From assembly GCA_947644595.1 (NCBI GenBank), contig CANSAE010000011.1, positions 1-56,000 on the forward strand: 56,000 bases of DNA. The letters are read 5' to 3'. Positions 33,930 to 43,512 of the stretch are shown one piece after another; the first letter of the stretch is position 1; each line of letters opens with the position of its first letter. Below the pieces are notes generated by a model. The model saw only the letters and a list, made by a program, of their open reading frames with translations, did no database searches and was not told the origin of the DNA. The translations under genes and the position numbers were made by a program. The stretch comes from an uncultured Clostridia bacterium (GTDB lineage Bacteria; Bacillota; Clostridia; Oscillospirales; Oscillospiraceae).

Positions 33930-35033
33930 TCATTCGCTTCTCATTCTCACCGGGAGGACCAGGTAGGTAAATTCATCACTGCCGTCCGCAGGGCGGATGA
34001 CGCAGGGGGCGCTGCTGGTGTTCAGGCAGACCTTAATGGTATCTGCCGGAGCAGCCTTCAGCGCGTCGGAAAGGTATTTATGGTTGAAGCCGATCTCCGT
34101 GGCGCCGCCGGTGCCTTCGCAGATGCAGGAGTCCACGCCGCTGCCCAAGACTGTGGCACAGCGAACGTCGATCACGCCGTCGGCAAAGGTCAGGCGGATG
34201 GGGATGCGGGTCTTATCGTCCACGATCAAGGCAACGCGGCTGACGGTGCGGAGCAGCTCTGTGCGTTCTACCACTACTTCGTATTTAAAACTTTCGGGAA
34301 TGGCACTCTTATAATTGAGAAATTCTCCTTCCAGCCGGCGGGAAATCAGAGAAGTATCGCCGATTTCAAAGAAAATGTGCTTTGGGCTGATGGAAATCAT
34401 AATGGGATCATCTCCGTCGGAGCACAGGCGTTCCACGTCCGCCAGGGCATTTCCGGGAACAATGAAGTCCTTCACATCTGGACCGTTTACCGCCTCCCGG
34501 CGCAGGGCCAGGCGGTACCCGTCCACACTGACCATGGTCAATGTGCCCTCTTCCAGTTTGAACAGCGTGCCCATGTACACCGGGCGGCTCTCGGAATCGG
34601 ACACGGCAAAGATGGTCTCCTGGATCATGCTTTTCAGCAGGCCTTGCTCCATGGTGAAGCTCTTTTCCTCCTCGAACTCCGGAAGCTCAGGATAATCCGT
34701 GGCTTTCATGGCGGGAATATTGTATTCTACCTTGCCGCAGTGGATGTTGGCGGTGTTTTCCTCCACGGAGATCTGGATCATTCCGTCCGGCATGGCCCGG
34801 GTGATATCAAACAGGAGCTTTGCACTGAGGACAGCCGCGCCTTTTTGCTGTACGGTGGCATCTATGCTGGTGTAGACCGCTTTTTTCAGGTCGTAGCCCG
34901 TGAGCTTCAGCCCCAGGTCGTTGGCCTCTAGCAAAATACCCTCCAGCACCGGCAGGGCGCTGCGGGGACTGACTGCACGGGACGCAATGGAAATCGCATC
35001 CTGGAGAATGTGTTTTTCGCAGGAAATTTTCAT
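33930..35033 (-). CDS. dnaN: DNA polymerase III beta sliding clamp
   Basis: 367-residue clamp that tethers the replicative polymerase. Three repeated clamp domains are present; typical motifs are AISIASRAVSPRSALPVLEGILLEA at the start, GYRLALRR in the middle, and the end YLVLPVRMRSE, which matches the family C-terminus. ATG 35033 has GGGAGGT upstream. It lies immediately downstream of dnaA across the origin region. Standard length. Confidence 0.97.
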   Translation of the reverse strand: MKISCEKHILQDAISIASRAVSPRSALPVLEGILLEANDLGLKLTGYDLKKAVYTSIDATVQQKGAAVLSAKLLFDITRAMPDGMIQISVEENTANIHCGKVEYNIPAMKATDYPELPEFEEEKSFTMEQGLLKSMIQETIFAVSDSESRPVYMGTLFKLEEGTLTMVSVDGYRLALRREAVNGPDVKDFIVPGNALADVERLCSDGDDPIMISISPKHIFFEIGDTSLISRRLEGEFLNYKSAIPESFKYEVVVERTELLRTVSRVALIVDDKTRIPIRLTFADGVIDVRCATVLGSGVDSCICEGTGGATEIGFNHKYLSDALKAAPADTIKVCLNTSSAPCVIRPADGSDEFTYLVLPVRMRSE

Positions 35034-35101
35034 AATTGGTGACCTCCCAAACTTTTTCAGAAAAATATGTGATCAGGAATAAGAAAGAAAAGAATAGAAT
35101 A

Positions 35102-35250
35102 TTTTTTAGTAGTCGTAGTAGTAGAAGAAAAATATGTTGGAAAGTGGAGAAACCCCTTGTGGGACAAGATATTGGGATGTGGAAAAAAATGTGGAGAAAA
35201 AAGCGGGTTTTCCACTGGAGAATTTTACGTTAAAAGTTTTCCACAGATTT
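35102..35250. other. oriC: Replication origin (oriC) with DnaA boxes and DnaA-trio-like repeats
   Basis: The dnaA-dnaN gap (35034-35300) contains DnaA-box-like 9-mers TGTGGAAAA (35178-35186), TGTGGAGAA (35190-35198), TTTTCCACT (35208-35216) and TTTTCCACA (35237-35245). Next to them lies a run TAG-TAG-TCG-TAG-TAG-TAG-AAG (35107-35127) in an AT-rich stretch. This order, trios, a short GC-rich part (aaccccttgtggg), then boxes in the TGTGG orientation, matches the basal unwinding system of Bacillus subtilis oriC. Confidence 0.82.
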
Positions 35251-35300
35251 CCACGGATTTTCCATGTCATGTTAACAGAGTGCTGTGGGAAATTTTGCGA

Positions 35301-36605
35301 TTAGGAATTGATGTTGCTGGTAATGTCCCGTATCATGCCGGCAATGGTCTTATCGGTATCCATCAGGGCCTGGATCTTATTTACCGAGGCCATGACCGTG
35401 GCGTGATTACGGTTCTCATATTCCGCGCCGATGTCTTTAAAGGACATGTTCGTCAGCTGACGCATAAGGTACATGGATACCTGCCGGGCCAAGGCGGTGT
35501 TCTTGCTCCGGCGCTGGCCCCGGAGATCATCGGTGCTGAGGTTGAAATAACGGGCGGTCTCTTCAATGATGACTTCCGGTGTGGGGATATAAACACCCAC
35601 CCGCACCACGTCTTTAATGGCCTTGCGCACGTGCTCCACGGTGATCTCGTCGTGCATAACGTTGCTGTAAGCCGTGAGGCGCTTTACCACGCCTTCGATC
35701 TGGCGAATGTTGGAGGTGAGATTCTCGGCAATATAATTTACGATCTCTTCCGGCAAAATCATACCCAGCAGGGCGGCCTTGTTCCGGGTAATGGCGATGC
35801 GGGTTTCCAGGTCCGGGGACTGCACATCCGCGATGAGGCCGCCCTCGAACCGGGTGCGCAGGCGGTCGTCCAGGGTGGTCATTTCCACCGGGGGCCGGTC
35901 CGAGGTGATAACAATTTGGTGTCCGGCTTCGTAGATATTATTGAAGGTGTGGAAAAATTCCTCTTGGGTGGATTCCTTGCCGGCGATGAACTGGATATCG
36001 TCCACCAAAAACAGATCCACATTCCGGTATTTCTGGCGGAATTCCTCTGCCGTGCCGGTTTGGATGGATTTTACCATCTGGTTGGTGAATTCATCGCCCT
36101 TGATGTATGCGATTTGAGCGCTGGGCTGGTGCTCGTTGATGTACTGTCCGATGGCCAGCAGTAAGTGGGTCTTGCCCAGGCCGGAATTGCCGTAAATGAG
36201 CAGGGGATTATAGTTTTTTCCCGGCTCCATAGCCACGGAAAGGGCCGCGGCATGGGCAAATTTGTTGGAATTGCCGACGATGAAGTTATCAAAGGTATAG
36301 CCGTCCATCTCCGGCATGAGGTGGCTGCCCTTCCGGGCGGTCTCATATTCCTCCAGTTCGTCCCCCATCAGGAACTTTACATCAAACTCGCAGGAGAACA
36401 GGTCCGTGAGGATTTCCCGCAGGTCGGCGGCGAAGCGGGATTCCAAGATGCTCCGCTTGAATTCCGATGTGGTTTGCAGGACCAGGCACTTGTCCGCCAG
36501 GTCCACGGGGGTGCAGTCGGCAAACCAGGTGTTGATGGCGGTGGACGTGGTCCGCTGGCGGAGAATGTCCAAAATGCTCTCCCAAATCTCTGTAAGTGAA
36601 TTCAT
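35301..36605 (-). CDS. dnaA: Chromosomal replication initiator DnaA
   Basis: 434-residue AAA+ initiator. Domain I is the first ~80 residues (ILRQRTTSTAINTWF), and domain II is very short. Domain III has Walker A GNSGLGKTH, Walker B LFLVDDIQFI and the initiator-specific motif region LRTRFEGGLIADVQ. Domain IV ends with the DnaA signature FKDIGAEYENRNHATVMASVNKI that reads the DnaA box. ATG 36605 has AAAGGGTTGTG upstream. It is divergent from mfd; the usual rpmH/rnpA neighbours are absent. Confidence 0.97.
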   Translation of the reverse strand: MNSLTEIWESILDILRQRTTSTAINTWFADCTPVDLADKCLVLQTTSEFKRSILESRFAADLREILTDLFSCEFDVKFLMGDELEEYETARKGSHLMPEMDGYTFDNFIVGNSNKFAHAAALSVAMEPGKNYNPLLIYGNSGLGKTHLLLAIGQYINEHQPSAQIAYIKGDEFTNQMVKSIQTGTAEEFRQKYRNVDLFLVDDIQFIAGKESTQEEFFHTFNNIYEAGHQIVITSDRPPVEMTTLDDRLRTRFEGGLIADVQSPDLETRIAITRNKAALLGMILPEEIVNYIAENLTSNIRQIEGVVKRLTAYSNVMHDEITVEHVRKAIKDVVRVGVYIPTPEVIIEETARYFNLSTDDLRGQRRSKNTALARQVSMYLMRQLTNMSFKDIGAEYENRNHATVMASVNKIQALMDTDKTIAGMIRDITSNINS

Positions 36606-36632
36606 GGTTCACAACCCTTTCTTAATTGATTT

Positions 36633-36661
36633 ATTATAGCAAAGAACCGGATGGATTACAA
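36633..36661 (-). promoter_or_regulatory. Promoter of dnaA
   Basis: TTGTAA (36661-36656), 17 bases, TATAAT (36638-36633) on the minus strand. No clear DnaA box lies nearby. Confidence 0.65.
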
Positions 36662-36729
36662 TAGATTTTCCGGATATTTTTCCAGATATTTATTTAAATT
36701 GTATAGGAAATTCCCGGGGCAGATTTTCA

Positions 36730-36759
36730 TTGCGTTTTGCGGGGCAGGTCGTGTATAAT
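36730..36759 (+). promoter_or_regulatory. Promoter of mfd
   Basis: TTGCGT (36730-36735), 18 bases, TATAAT (36754-36759), leaving a leader of about 90 bases. Confidence 0.5.
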
Positions 36760-36853
36760 AGATGCGTTCATTTGGATAATGACTGTATACCCCCGGTGAT
36801 GTGTGCATCGGGGGGAATCAGCGTTTTTATCAGTAACGGTATTGGGTGAGAGT

Positions 36854-39800
36854 ATGTACGAATTTGTGGAGCGAAACAGCGAGATTTTTGAAAAAAACGC
36901 GGCGGCGGTGTCTGATTTGCTGGAGGGTGGGCGGCTACCGGTACTGTATTCCGGACTGTCCGAGGTGCACAGGGCCCATTTGGCGGCGTATCTGGCGGGG
37001 AATTGGGATAGCTGCGTGTGCGCGGTTTGCCCGGATGACGCGGCGGCGGAGCGCTTCGCTCGGGACTTGGAAGCCATGATCGGGGAGACGGTGCCCGTGC
37101 TCACCGCTCGGGAATTCACCTTCACACCCATGGATGCGGTGTCCCGGCAGGAGGAACAGCGGCGGCTGGGTATCCTGTTTGCTTTGAGTGGGGAAATGCC
37201 GCCCAAAGCAGTGGTATGCACTGCGGCGGGTCTGTTGCAAAGGACGATCCCCGTGGAGCGGCTGCGGGAAGCGGCGTTTGTGTTGAAAAGCGGGGGCAGT
37301 TGTCCCATTGAAGAAGCGGAACAGCGGTTGCTGCTGTGCGGCTTCAAGCGGGCGGACCAGGTAGAGGGCCCGGGGCAGTTTGCCCGCCGGGGCGGCATTC
37401 TGGACTTCTTTACCCCCGGGTACGACGCGCCCATCAGGTGCGAATTCTGGGGGGACGATATCGATTCCATGGGATTGTTCGACGTGGACACCCAGCGGCG
37501 GACGGAGAATCTCGACCGCTGTGTGATCCTGCCGGCGGCGGAGACCTTACCCAGTCTGTATCCCGGTGGGGCGAAAGCCTTGGCAGACAAACTGGCGGAA
37601 ATGGGGGACACCTTCCGTAAAAGGCGCACCAGCGAGGCCGCCCAGCAGACGGCGCAGATGCTCTACGAAGATGCCGACAAGCTCCGGGGCGGGGCGATGC
37701 TGTCTGACGCGGACCGGTACATGGGAGTCATCTGCGGGGAGTTTGCCTCGGCGCTGGACCATCTGCCGGAGGACACCTTGCTGGTGCTCAGTCAGCCGGG
37801 GAAAATCGCTGAGCGGGCCAAGGCCTATTTGAAGCAGGTGGGAGACGACGTGAAACTGCTCGCCCGGAGCGGGAAGCTGGCCGCCGGGGCGGGGGATTTT
37901 ACCCTGCCTTGGGAACAGTGCGTGATGCAGCTTCGGGAGCGGCCGGCGGTGCTGTGCGACGCGTTCACCGTGGGGCGATACCCCATGGAGCCGCGGACCA
38001 TCGTGGGGGTAACGGCCAAGCAGCTGCCCTCTTACGGCGGCAGTGCCCAGACCGCGTTTGAGGATGCGAAACGGTATGTGGATCGAGGCTTTTCCGTGGC
38101 GCTGCTGGCTGGGGACGAGCGCCGGGGGAAAATACTCACCGACGCGCTGTACCGTCAGGGCCTGAAAGCAATGTACAGTCCCGTTCCCGGGGCCATCGGC
38201 GGGTCGGGGACCTGCACCGTGTCCCCGGGGAGCATCTCGGCGGGCATGGAGTACCCGGAATTCCGGGTGGCGGTGATGACGGATACTCAAATCGCCGGGG
38301 GCGGACGGGTCCGGAAGCAGCGGAAAAAGAGTGCCGGGGGACTGGCCATCGGCTCCTGCGCGGATCTGACCGCGGGGGATTTGGTGGTCCACGAGCACCA
38401 CGGCATCGGGCGCTTTGCCGGCGTGGTGAGTATGCAGGTGGACGGCGCGGACAAGGACTACATTAAAATCTGCTACGCGGGGACGGATGTGCTGTACGTA
38501 CCGGCCACGCAGTTGAATCTGGTGAGCAAGTATGTGGGCGGCGGGGAGGAGTCCGGCCGGCCCATGAAGCTGTCCAAGATGGGCGGCGCGGACTGGACGA
38601 AAACCAAGACCCGGACCAAGGCAGCGGTGAAGAACATCGCAAAAGAACTCACCGCCCTGTATGCCGCCCGGCAGCAGGCCAAGGGCTTTGCCTTCTCCCC
38701 GGACAGCGAGTGGCAGGTGGAGTTTGAGGAACGGTTTGAGTACCCGGAGACCGACGACCAGCTCCGGTGCATCGCGGAAATCAAGGCGGATATGGAGAAA
38801 TCCACGCCCATGGACCGGCTTTTGTGCGGGGATGTGGGCTTCGGCAAAACGGAAGTGGCTCTGCGGGCCATCATGAAGTGCGTGCTGGACGGAAAGCAGG
38901 CCGCCATGCTGGCGCCTACCACTGTTTTGACCCAGCAGCACTATCAAACGGCGTTGCACCGCTTTTTCGGGTATCCGGTGAACATTCAGATTTTGAACCG
39001 TTACCGCACCCCGGCCCAGGTGAAGGCGACCTTGCGGGATTTGGAATCCGGGGCCTGCGACATCGTCATCGGTACCCACCGGCTGCTGCAAAAAGACGTG
39101 AAATTCAAGCAGCTGGGGCTGTTGGTGGTGGACGAGGAGCAGCGCTTCGGCGTGACCCACAAGGAGCACATCAAGGAGATGAGCCGGGATGTGGATGTGC
39201 TGACCCTGTCGGCCACGCCCATCCCCCGGACGCTGAACATGGCGCTGTCCGGCATTCGGGACATGTCCGTCATCGAAGAGCCGCCCATGGACCGGCTGCC
39301 AGTGCAGACCTATGTGATGGAGCATGACTGGAACGTGCTCAGCGACGCCATGGAGCGGGAACTCATGCGAGGGGGACAGGTGTATTACCTCCACAACCGG
39401 GTGGCCTCTATCGAGCGCACGGCGGCCCGCATCCGGGAAAAGCTGCCGGAGGCAAGCATCGGCGTGGCCCACGGGCAGATGAGCGAGGAGGAGCTGTCCC
39501 GCACCATGGAGCAGGTGGAGAACGGGGAGATTCAGATCCTGGTGTGCACCACCATCATTGAGACGGGCATTGATATCCCCAACGTGAATACCCTCATCAT
39601 CGAAGACGCGGACCAGCTGGGGCTGGCGCAGCTCCATCAGATCCGCGGCCGGGTGGGGCGCAGCGCCCGGCGGGCCAGTGCCTATCTGACCTATAAGAAG
39701 AACAAGATTTTGACCGAGGACGCGGAAAAACGGCTGGAGGCCATCCGGGAGTTCGCCGAATTCAACTCCGGAATGCGCATCGCCATGCGGGACCTGGAGA

Positions 39801-40366
39801 TCCGTGGCGCGGGCAATCTCCTGGGCGCGGAGCAGTCGGGGCACATGATCGATGTGGGCTATGACATGTACCTGCGGCTGTTGGAAGAGGCTGTCCACGA
39901 GGAGCGGGGCGAGCCGGTGCCTGTCCGGGCGGAATGCTCGGCGGACCTGGCGGTGTCCGCGAATATCCCGGAAAGTTATGTGCCCGGTGCGGCCCAAAGG
40001 ATGGACCTGTATCGGCGCATCGCGCTGATCCGCAACGAAGCGGACGCCGACGATATGATCGACGAGCTCATCGACCGCTTCGGCGACCCGCCCCGGTGCG
40101 TGAATGCCCTGGTGTCCGTAGCCCTTTTGCGAGGGGACGCGGGGAGCGCTGGCATCACGGATATCAGCCAAAAGAGCGGGCGGCTGCTGTTCCAGTTCCG
40201 GGAATTCGACCCGGCGAAGTTTACGGCGCTTTTGAACGACAAGGCTTATTCCCGTCGGCTCCAGGCCGTCCCCGGAGAGGTGCCCTGCGTGGCGCTGAAG
40301 CTGGACGCCAAGGTGCACACCATCGACCAGGCCCGAAAATTTGTCAAAGACTGGACTAAACCGTAA
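36854..40366 (+). CDS. mfd: Transcription-repair coupling factor
   Basis: 1,170-residue Mfd translocase that dislodges stalled RNA polymerase and recruits UvrA. The N-terminal UvrB-like module includes REFTFTPMDAVSRQEEQRR. The RNA-polymerase-interacting CarD-like domain is at about 500-560 (GDLVVHEHHGIGRFAG). The helicase part has Walker A GDVGFGKTE (about 660) and the DEEQ box LLVVDEEQRFGV (about 760), followed by TIIETGIDIPNVNTLIIEDAD and the TRCF C-terminal domain. ATG 36854 (GGGTGAG upstream) was preferred to an in-frame extension to 36803. Codirectional with replication right of the origin. Confidence 0.96.
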   Translation: MYEFVERNSEIFEKNAAAVSDLLEGGRLPVLYSGLSEVHRAHLAAYLAGNWDSCVCAVCPDDAAAERFARDLEAMIGETVPVLTAREFTFTPMDAVSRQEEQRRLGILFALSGEMPPKAVVCTAAGLLQRTIPVERLREAAFVLKSGGSCPIEEAEQRLLLCGFKRADQVEGPGQFARRGGILDFFTPGYDAPIRCEFWGDDIDSMGLFDVDTQRRTENLDRCVILPAAETLPSLYPGGAKALADKLAEMGDTFRKRRTSEAAQQTAQMLYEDADKLRGGAMLSDADRYMGVICGEFASALDHLPEDTLLVLSQPGKIAERAKAYLKQVGDDVKLLARSGKLAAGAGDFTLPWEQCVMQLRERPAVLCDAFTVGRYPMEPRTIVGVTAKQLPSYGGSAQTAFEDAKRYVDRGFSVALLAGDERRGKILTDALYRQGLKAMYSPVPGAIGGSGTCTVSPGSISAGMEYPEFRVAVMTDTQIAGGGRVRKQRKKSAGGLAIGSCADLTAGDLVVHEHHGIGRFAGVVSMQVDGADKDYIKICYAGTDVLYVPATQLNLVSKYVGGGEESGRPMKLSKMGGADWTKTKTRTKAAVKNIAKELTALYAARQQAKGFAFSPDSEWQVEFEERFEYPETDDQLRCIAEIKADMEKSTPMDRLLCGDVGFGKTEVALRAIMKCVLDGKQAAMLAPTTVLTQQHYQTALHRFFGYPVNIQILNRYRTPAQVKATLRDLESGACDIVIGTHRLLQKDVKFKQLGLLVVDEEQRFGVTHKEHIKEMSRDVDVLTLSATPIPRTLNMALSGIRDMSVIEEPPMDRLPVQTYVMEHDWNVLSDAMERELMRGGQVYYLHNRVASIERTAARIREKLPEASIGVAHGQMSEEELSRTMEQVENGEIQILVCTTIIETGIDIPNVNTLIIEDADQLGLAQLHQIRGRVGRSARRASAYLTYKKNKILTEDAEKRLEAIREFAEFNSGMRIAMRDLEIRGAGNLLGAEQSGHMIDVGYDMYLRLLEEAVHEERGEPVPVRAECSADLAVSANIPESYVPGAAQRMDLYRRIALIRNEADADDMIDELIDRFGDPPRCVNALVSVALLRGDAGSAGITDISQKSGRLLFQFREFDPAKFTALLNDKAYSRRLQAVPGEVPCVALKLDAKVHTIDQARKFVKDWTKP

Positions 40367-40409
40367 TTACGCCTGCGGACGTGATCTATCCCGGCCTTTG
40401 GTCGGGGTA

Positions 40410-40446
40410 CGGTATACAGGGGAACCCCCGATTCCCCTGTATACCC
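40410..40446. other. Inverted repeat downstream of mfd
   Basis: GGTATACAGGGGAA and TTCCCCTGTATACC flank CCCCCGA. It has no T run, so it is a weak terminator at most. The rest of 40367-40647 holds the prsA-like promoter and a leader of about 140 bases with no gene. Confidence 0.6.
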
Positions 40447-40475
40447 CTCCTGCTTGACCAGGGGGCTTAAAAAAG

Positions 40476-40504
40476 GTGACAAACGAATGAGAGTATGGTA
40501 CAAT
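40476..40504 (+). promoter_or_regulatory. Promoter of the foldase-like lipoprotein gene
   Basis: GTGACA (40476-40481), 17 bases, TACAAT (40499-40504). Confidence 0.55.
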
Positions 40505-40647
40505 GGCCAAAAACGGCGCAGTGGTGAAAAACCTCCTTTCATCCGTAGGGTGAAACAGGGTGCTTTTTGCAGGTTTCCGTGTAACAAATTGTGTCGGACC
40601 GTGCAAGAAAAAATTCTGCGCCGAGGATATGACCAAGGAGAACGTAT

Positions 40648-41790
40648 ATGAATCGAAAATTACCTGCGCTGCTGCTGGCGCTGTGCCTGTGTGTGAGCCT
40701 GCTCACCGGATGCAAAAAAGAGGACGCGGCGGAGCCCACGCCCACCCCGGACGGCGCGGCCGTGACCCTGGATTCCGCCGGGGCCTGGGGGAAGCATCAG
40801 CCCGACGACGTGGTGTTCACCGTGGACGGCAGCGCCGTCACTTGGGCGGAGTTTTTCTACTATGTGAATATGATTTCCGGCAACGTGGTGAGCTCTTACA
40901 ACAACTACGGGATGCCGTTTTCCTGGGATGAGGTCCTGGGGGAAACCACCGTGGAGGATTCTATCCGCCGGGAGGCAGTAGACGTTTGTGTACAGTATCA
41001 TGTAATGGACGCCCATCTGCAGGCTCTGGGGGTGAAGCTCACCGCCGAGGATGAACAGGCCTTGGCCGACCGTGTGGCGGAGGAGAGTGCCCTCTACGCC
41101 GGGGAGGGCGCCTCCGAGGCGGACTTTGAGAAGGCGCTGGCGGAGATGTACCTGACCCGGGAGATCTATGACTACATCAACCGGGTGAGTATGCTGTACG
41201 ACCGGGCGTATACGGAGAAATTCGGCCGGCAAGGCGAGCACCTCAGCGATGAGGAGATCGCCTCTTTCGTAGAGGAAAATGCCTATATCACCGCTAAGCA
41301 TATCCTCATCAAGACCGTTGACGCTGCCAATCAGCCGTTGGAGGGGCAGGACTTGGCGGAAAAGACTGCCCGGGCCACGCTGCTGTACAGCCAGCTTCAG
41401 GAGGTCCAGGGGGACCGGGAGGCCCTGCTGGCCAAGTTCGACGAACTGATGACAGAATACACTGAGGACCCGGGCACGCAGACCTATCCTAACGGATACA
41501 CCTTCAAGCCCGGGGAGATGGTGGACGAGTTCCAGACTGGGGCCGAGGCGCTGGAGGACTACGCCTTCTCCGAGCCGGTGCAGTCCCAGATTGGGTACCA
41601 CATCATTCTGCGGTTGCCCACCACCCGGGACAGTGTGGTGGATTACATCGACGGCACGAACGACAACACCGTGGGCGCTTATGCCGCGGCGGATGTGTTT
41701 GGAAAGCTGCTGAAAACCTGGGTGGACGAGGCCCGGGTGGAGTGGAGCAAGGACTTTGAGGACCTGTCTCTGGGCGCGCTCTACGGCTGA
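40648..41790 (+). CDS. PrsA/SurA-like peptidyl-prolyl isomerase lipoprotein
   Basis: 380-residue secreted lipoprotein: signal peptide with lipobox LLTGC (lipidated Cys22), then a Pro/Thr linker. An N-terminal helical SurA-like chaperone domain covers roughly residues 55-215 (VDGSAVTWAEFFYYVNMI...). A parvulin-type domain follows with AKHILIKT, DELMTEYTEDPGTQTYPNGYTFKPGEMVDEF and the end YAFSEPVQSQIGYHIILRL. Such proteins assist folding of exported proteins outside the membrane. ATG 40648 follows AAGGAG. Single-gene unit ending at the bidirectional terminator at 41802. Confidence 0.88.
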   Translation: MNRKLPALLLALCLCVSLLTGCKKEDAAEPTPTPDGAAVTLDSAGAWGKHQPDDVVFTVDGSAVTWAEFFYYVNMISGNVVSSYNNYGMPFSWDEVLGETTVEDSIRREAVDVCVQYHVMDAHLQALGVKLTAEDEQALADRVAEESALYAGEGASEADFEKALAEMYLTREIYDYINRVSMLYDRAYTEKFGRQGEHLSDEEIASFVEENAYITAKHILIKTVDAANQPLEGQDLAEKTARATLLYSQLQEVQGDREALLAKFDELMTEYTEDPGTQTYPNGYTFKPGEMVDEFQTGAEALEDYAFSEPVQSQIGYHIILRLPTTRDSVVDYIDGTNDNTVGAYAAADVFGKLLKTWVDEARVEWSKDFEDLSLGALYG

Positions 41791-41801
41791 GTGGAGACAG
41801 A

Positions 41802-41838
41802 AAAAACACCCCCAACGATTTGTTGGGGGTGTTTTTCG
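41802..41838. terminator. Bidirectional terminator between the foldase gene and dnaJ
   Basis: AAAAACACCCCCAAC/GTTGGGGGTGTTTTT with a GATTT loop. Confidence 0.9.
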
Positions 41839-41843
41839 TCTGG

Positions 41844-42992
41844 TTATTTTTTCTTTTTGCCGAAGCCGGATTTCTTTTTTTCTGCCGTTGGCTCCTCCAT
41901 GGCTGACGCATAGGCCCGGAGGGCGTCCTTCTGCGCGTCGGACAGCTTCTTGGGTGTCTCGATGGTGACGGTGATGTACTGGTCACCGCTGCCGCTGCCG
42001 TTGAGATAGGGCACGCCCTTGCCCCGCAGGCGGAACACCGTGCCGGTGTCCGTCCCTTCGGGGATGTTTAGCTTCACCTTGCCGGTGAGCGTCGGCACCG
42101 TGAGCTCCGCGCCCAGGACCGCCTGGGCGAAAGTGATGGGAAGGTCCATCAAAATGGAGCTGCCGTCCCGCTCAAACAGGGGATGGGCCCGGACGGTGAC
42201 CGTCACCAGCAGATCCCCTGCTGGGCCTCCGTTGATGCCCTGGTTGCCAAGCCCCCGGAGGGAGATAGTCTGGCCGTTGTCGATGCCTGCGGGAATGGAG
42301 ACGGACACGGTCTTGGGTTTGCGGACCCGGCCCGCGCCCTTGCAGGTGGGGCAGGGGGTATGGATGAGCTTGCCCCGGCCCTTGCACTTGGGGCACTGGC
42401 CCGTGGACTGCATGATGCCCATGGCGGTGCGCCGGGTGGTGACCACGCTGCCCCGGCCGCCGCAGTCCGGGCAGGTCTCCGGCTGGGTCCCGGGGGCGCA
42501 GCCGCTGCCCTGACAGTCGCTGCAGGTCTCCACCATGTTGACCTGCAATTCCTTTTTGCAGCCGAACACAGCTTCCTCAAAGTCGATGGTCAGGTTGACC
42601 CGGAGGTTCTCGCCTTTTCGCGGCCCGTTTTGCTGACGGGCCCCGCCGCCAAAGCCGCCGAACCCACCGAAGCCGCCAAAGCCGCTGCCGCCGAAAATGC
42701 TGCCCAGAATATCGCCCAAATCGTCAAAGCCGCCGAAGCCCCCGCCGCCAAAGCCGCTGTTGGGGTCAAAGGCCGCGTGGCCGTACTGGTCGTACTTGGC
42801 CCGTTTGTCCGGGTCGGACAAAATCTCGTAGGCTTCGTTGACCTCCTTGAACTTGGCCTCGGCCTCCTTGTCGCCAGGGTGTAGGTCCGGGTGGTATTGT
42901 TTGGCCATCTTGCGGTATGCTTTTTTTATTTCATCGTCCGCCGCGCCCTTCTGGACGCCCAGGACCTCGTAATAATCGCGTTTTTCCGCCAT
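41844..42992 (-). CDS. dnaJ: Chaperone DnaJ
   Basis: 382-residue type I Hsp40. The J domain at the N-terminus carries YHPDLHPGD (HPD motif), followed by a Gly/Phe-rich region ([13 protein letters not shown]...). Four zinc-binding CxxCxGxG repeats are present ([32 protein letters not shown]), then the substrate-binding C-terminal domains and a Lys-rich tail. It stimulates DnaK ATPase. ATG 42992; ribosome site GGGAAGTGA. Separated from dnaK by 520 bases with its own promoter at 43022. Confidence 0.96.
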   Translation of the reverse strand: MAEKRDYYEVLGVQKGAADDEIKKAYRKMAKQYHPDLHPGDKEAEAKFKEVNEAYEILSDPDKRAKYDQYGHAAFDPNSGFGGGGFGGFDDLGDILGSIFGGSGFGGFGGFGGFGGGARQQNGPRKGENLRVNLTIDFEEAVFGCKKELQVNMVETCSDCQGSGCAPGTQPETCPDCGGRGSVVTTRRTAMGIMQSTGQCPKCKGRGKLIHTPCPTCKGAGRVRKPKTVSVSIPAGIDNGQTISLRGLGNQGINGGPAGDLLVTVTVRAHPLFERDGSSILMDLPITFAQAVLGAELTVPTLTGKVKLNIPEGTDTGTVFRLRGKGVPYLNGSGSGDQYITVTIETPKKLSDAQKDALRAYASAMEEPTAEKKKSGFGKKKK

Positions 42993-43021
42993 ATTCGTTC
43001 ACTTCCCTTTGCAATGGGGAT

Positions 43022-43051
43022 ATCTTATCATACTTCGGGCTGTCCTTGCAA
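43022..43051 (-). promoter_or_regulatory. Promoter of dnaJ
   Basis: TTGCAA (43051-43046), 18 bases, TAAGAT (43027-43022) on the minus strand. No CIRCE element here. Confidence 0.5.
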
Positions 43052-43113
43052 GACTTCCCGGGGATTTCGCGTTATATTTCCCGCTGTAAGCGGCATAGTC
43101 CACATACTGGAGA

Positions 43114-43309
43114 TTATTGTAAAGGACCTGCCGCAGACGGCAGGCGCTTTTGCTCGGCGGGGGTCATTCCGTCAAAGTCCGGTCCAGACTGGCGGGAAAC
43201 CTGCGGGGACGGTGCGCCGCAAATGGCTGTCCGGCCGGAGAGACGCGGTAAGACCGCCAAGGATCAAAAGAATGGTGCGCAGTAGCGGACAAAGGCGTTT
43301 TCCGGACAT
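43114..43309 (-). pseudogene. Possible degenerate small secreted-protein gene between dnaK and dnaJ
   Basis: ATG 43309 (GGTGAG upstream) encodes MSGKRLCPLLRTILLILGG, which looks like a signal or membrane segment. Shifting one frame then gives a plausible Ser/Pro/Gln-rich continuation (PQVSRQSGPDFDGMTPAEQK...) to TAA at 43114. Read without a shift, the frame ends at 43173. No family recognised. It may be a decayed gene or chance. Confidence 0.25.
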
Positions 43310-43330
43310 GTTCTCACCACGTTTATCCAT

Positions 43331-43363
43331 ATCCAGGGAGGTCTTTTCAAGACCTCCCTGGAT
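43331..43363. other. 15-base-stem hairpin downstream of dnaK
   Basis: ATCCAGGGAGGTCTT/AAGACCTCCCTGGAT with a 3-base loop, adjoining repeat copy C. It has no clear T run; possible processing hairpin in the dnaK-dnaJ gap. Confidence 0.65.
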
Positions 43364-43507
43364 AGTTTCACAGAATTTCGCTCTGCAGAGCGAAACAAAA
43401 TCAAATTGATTTTTCCGGGAGCATGTATCACGGAAAAAGTACTGCTCGGCCGGCGGGGTGTGTGCGCAGTCGGCCGCAAGCCCCTCGATCAAAGTACAGC
43501 TTTGATT
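43364..43507 (-). repeat. Dispersed structured intergenic repeat, copy C
   Basis: On the minus strand: hairpin ATCAAAG...CTTTGAT directly after the dnaK stop, then GAGGGGCTTGCGGCCG, a CCGGAAAAA block, and the hairpin TTTCGCTCT/AGAGCGAAA followed by TTCTGTGAAAC. More diverged than copies A and B, but with the same end motif and hairpin position. Confidence 0.5.
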
Positions 43508-43512
43508 GAAAT

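Noticed and set aside
37547..40318. 923-codon open frame on the strand opposite mfd
   Set aside because: Shadow of the GC-rich mfd gene; low-complexity His/Arg/Gly-rich translation with no family features and no ribosome site.
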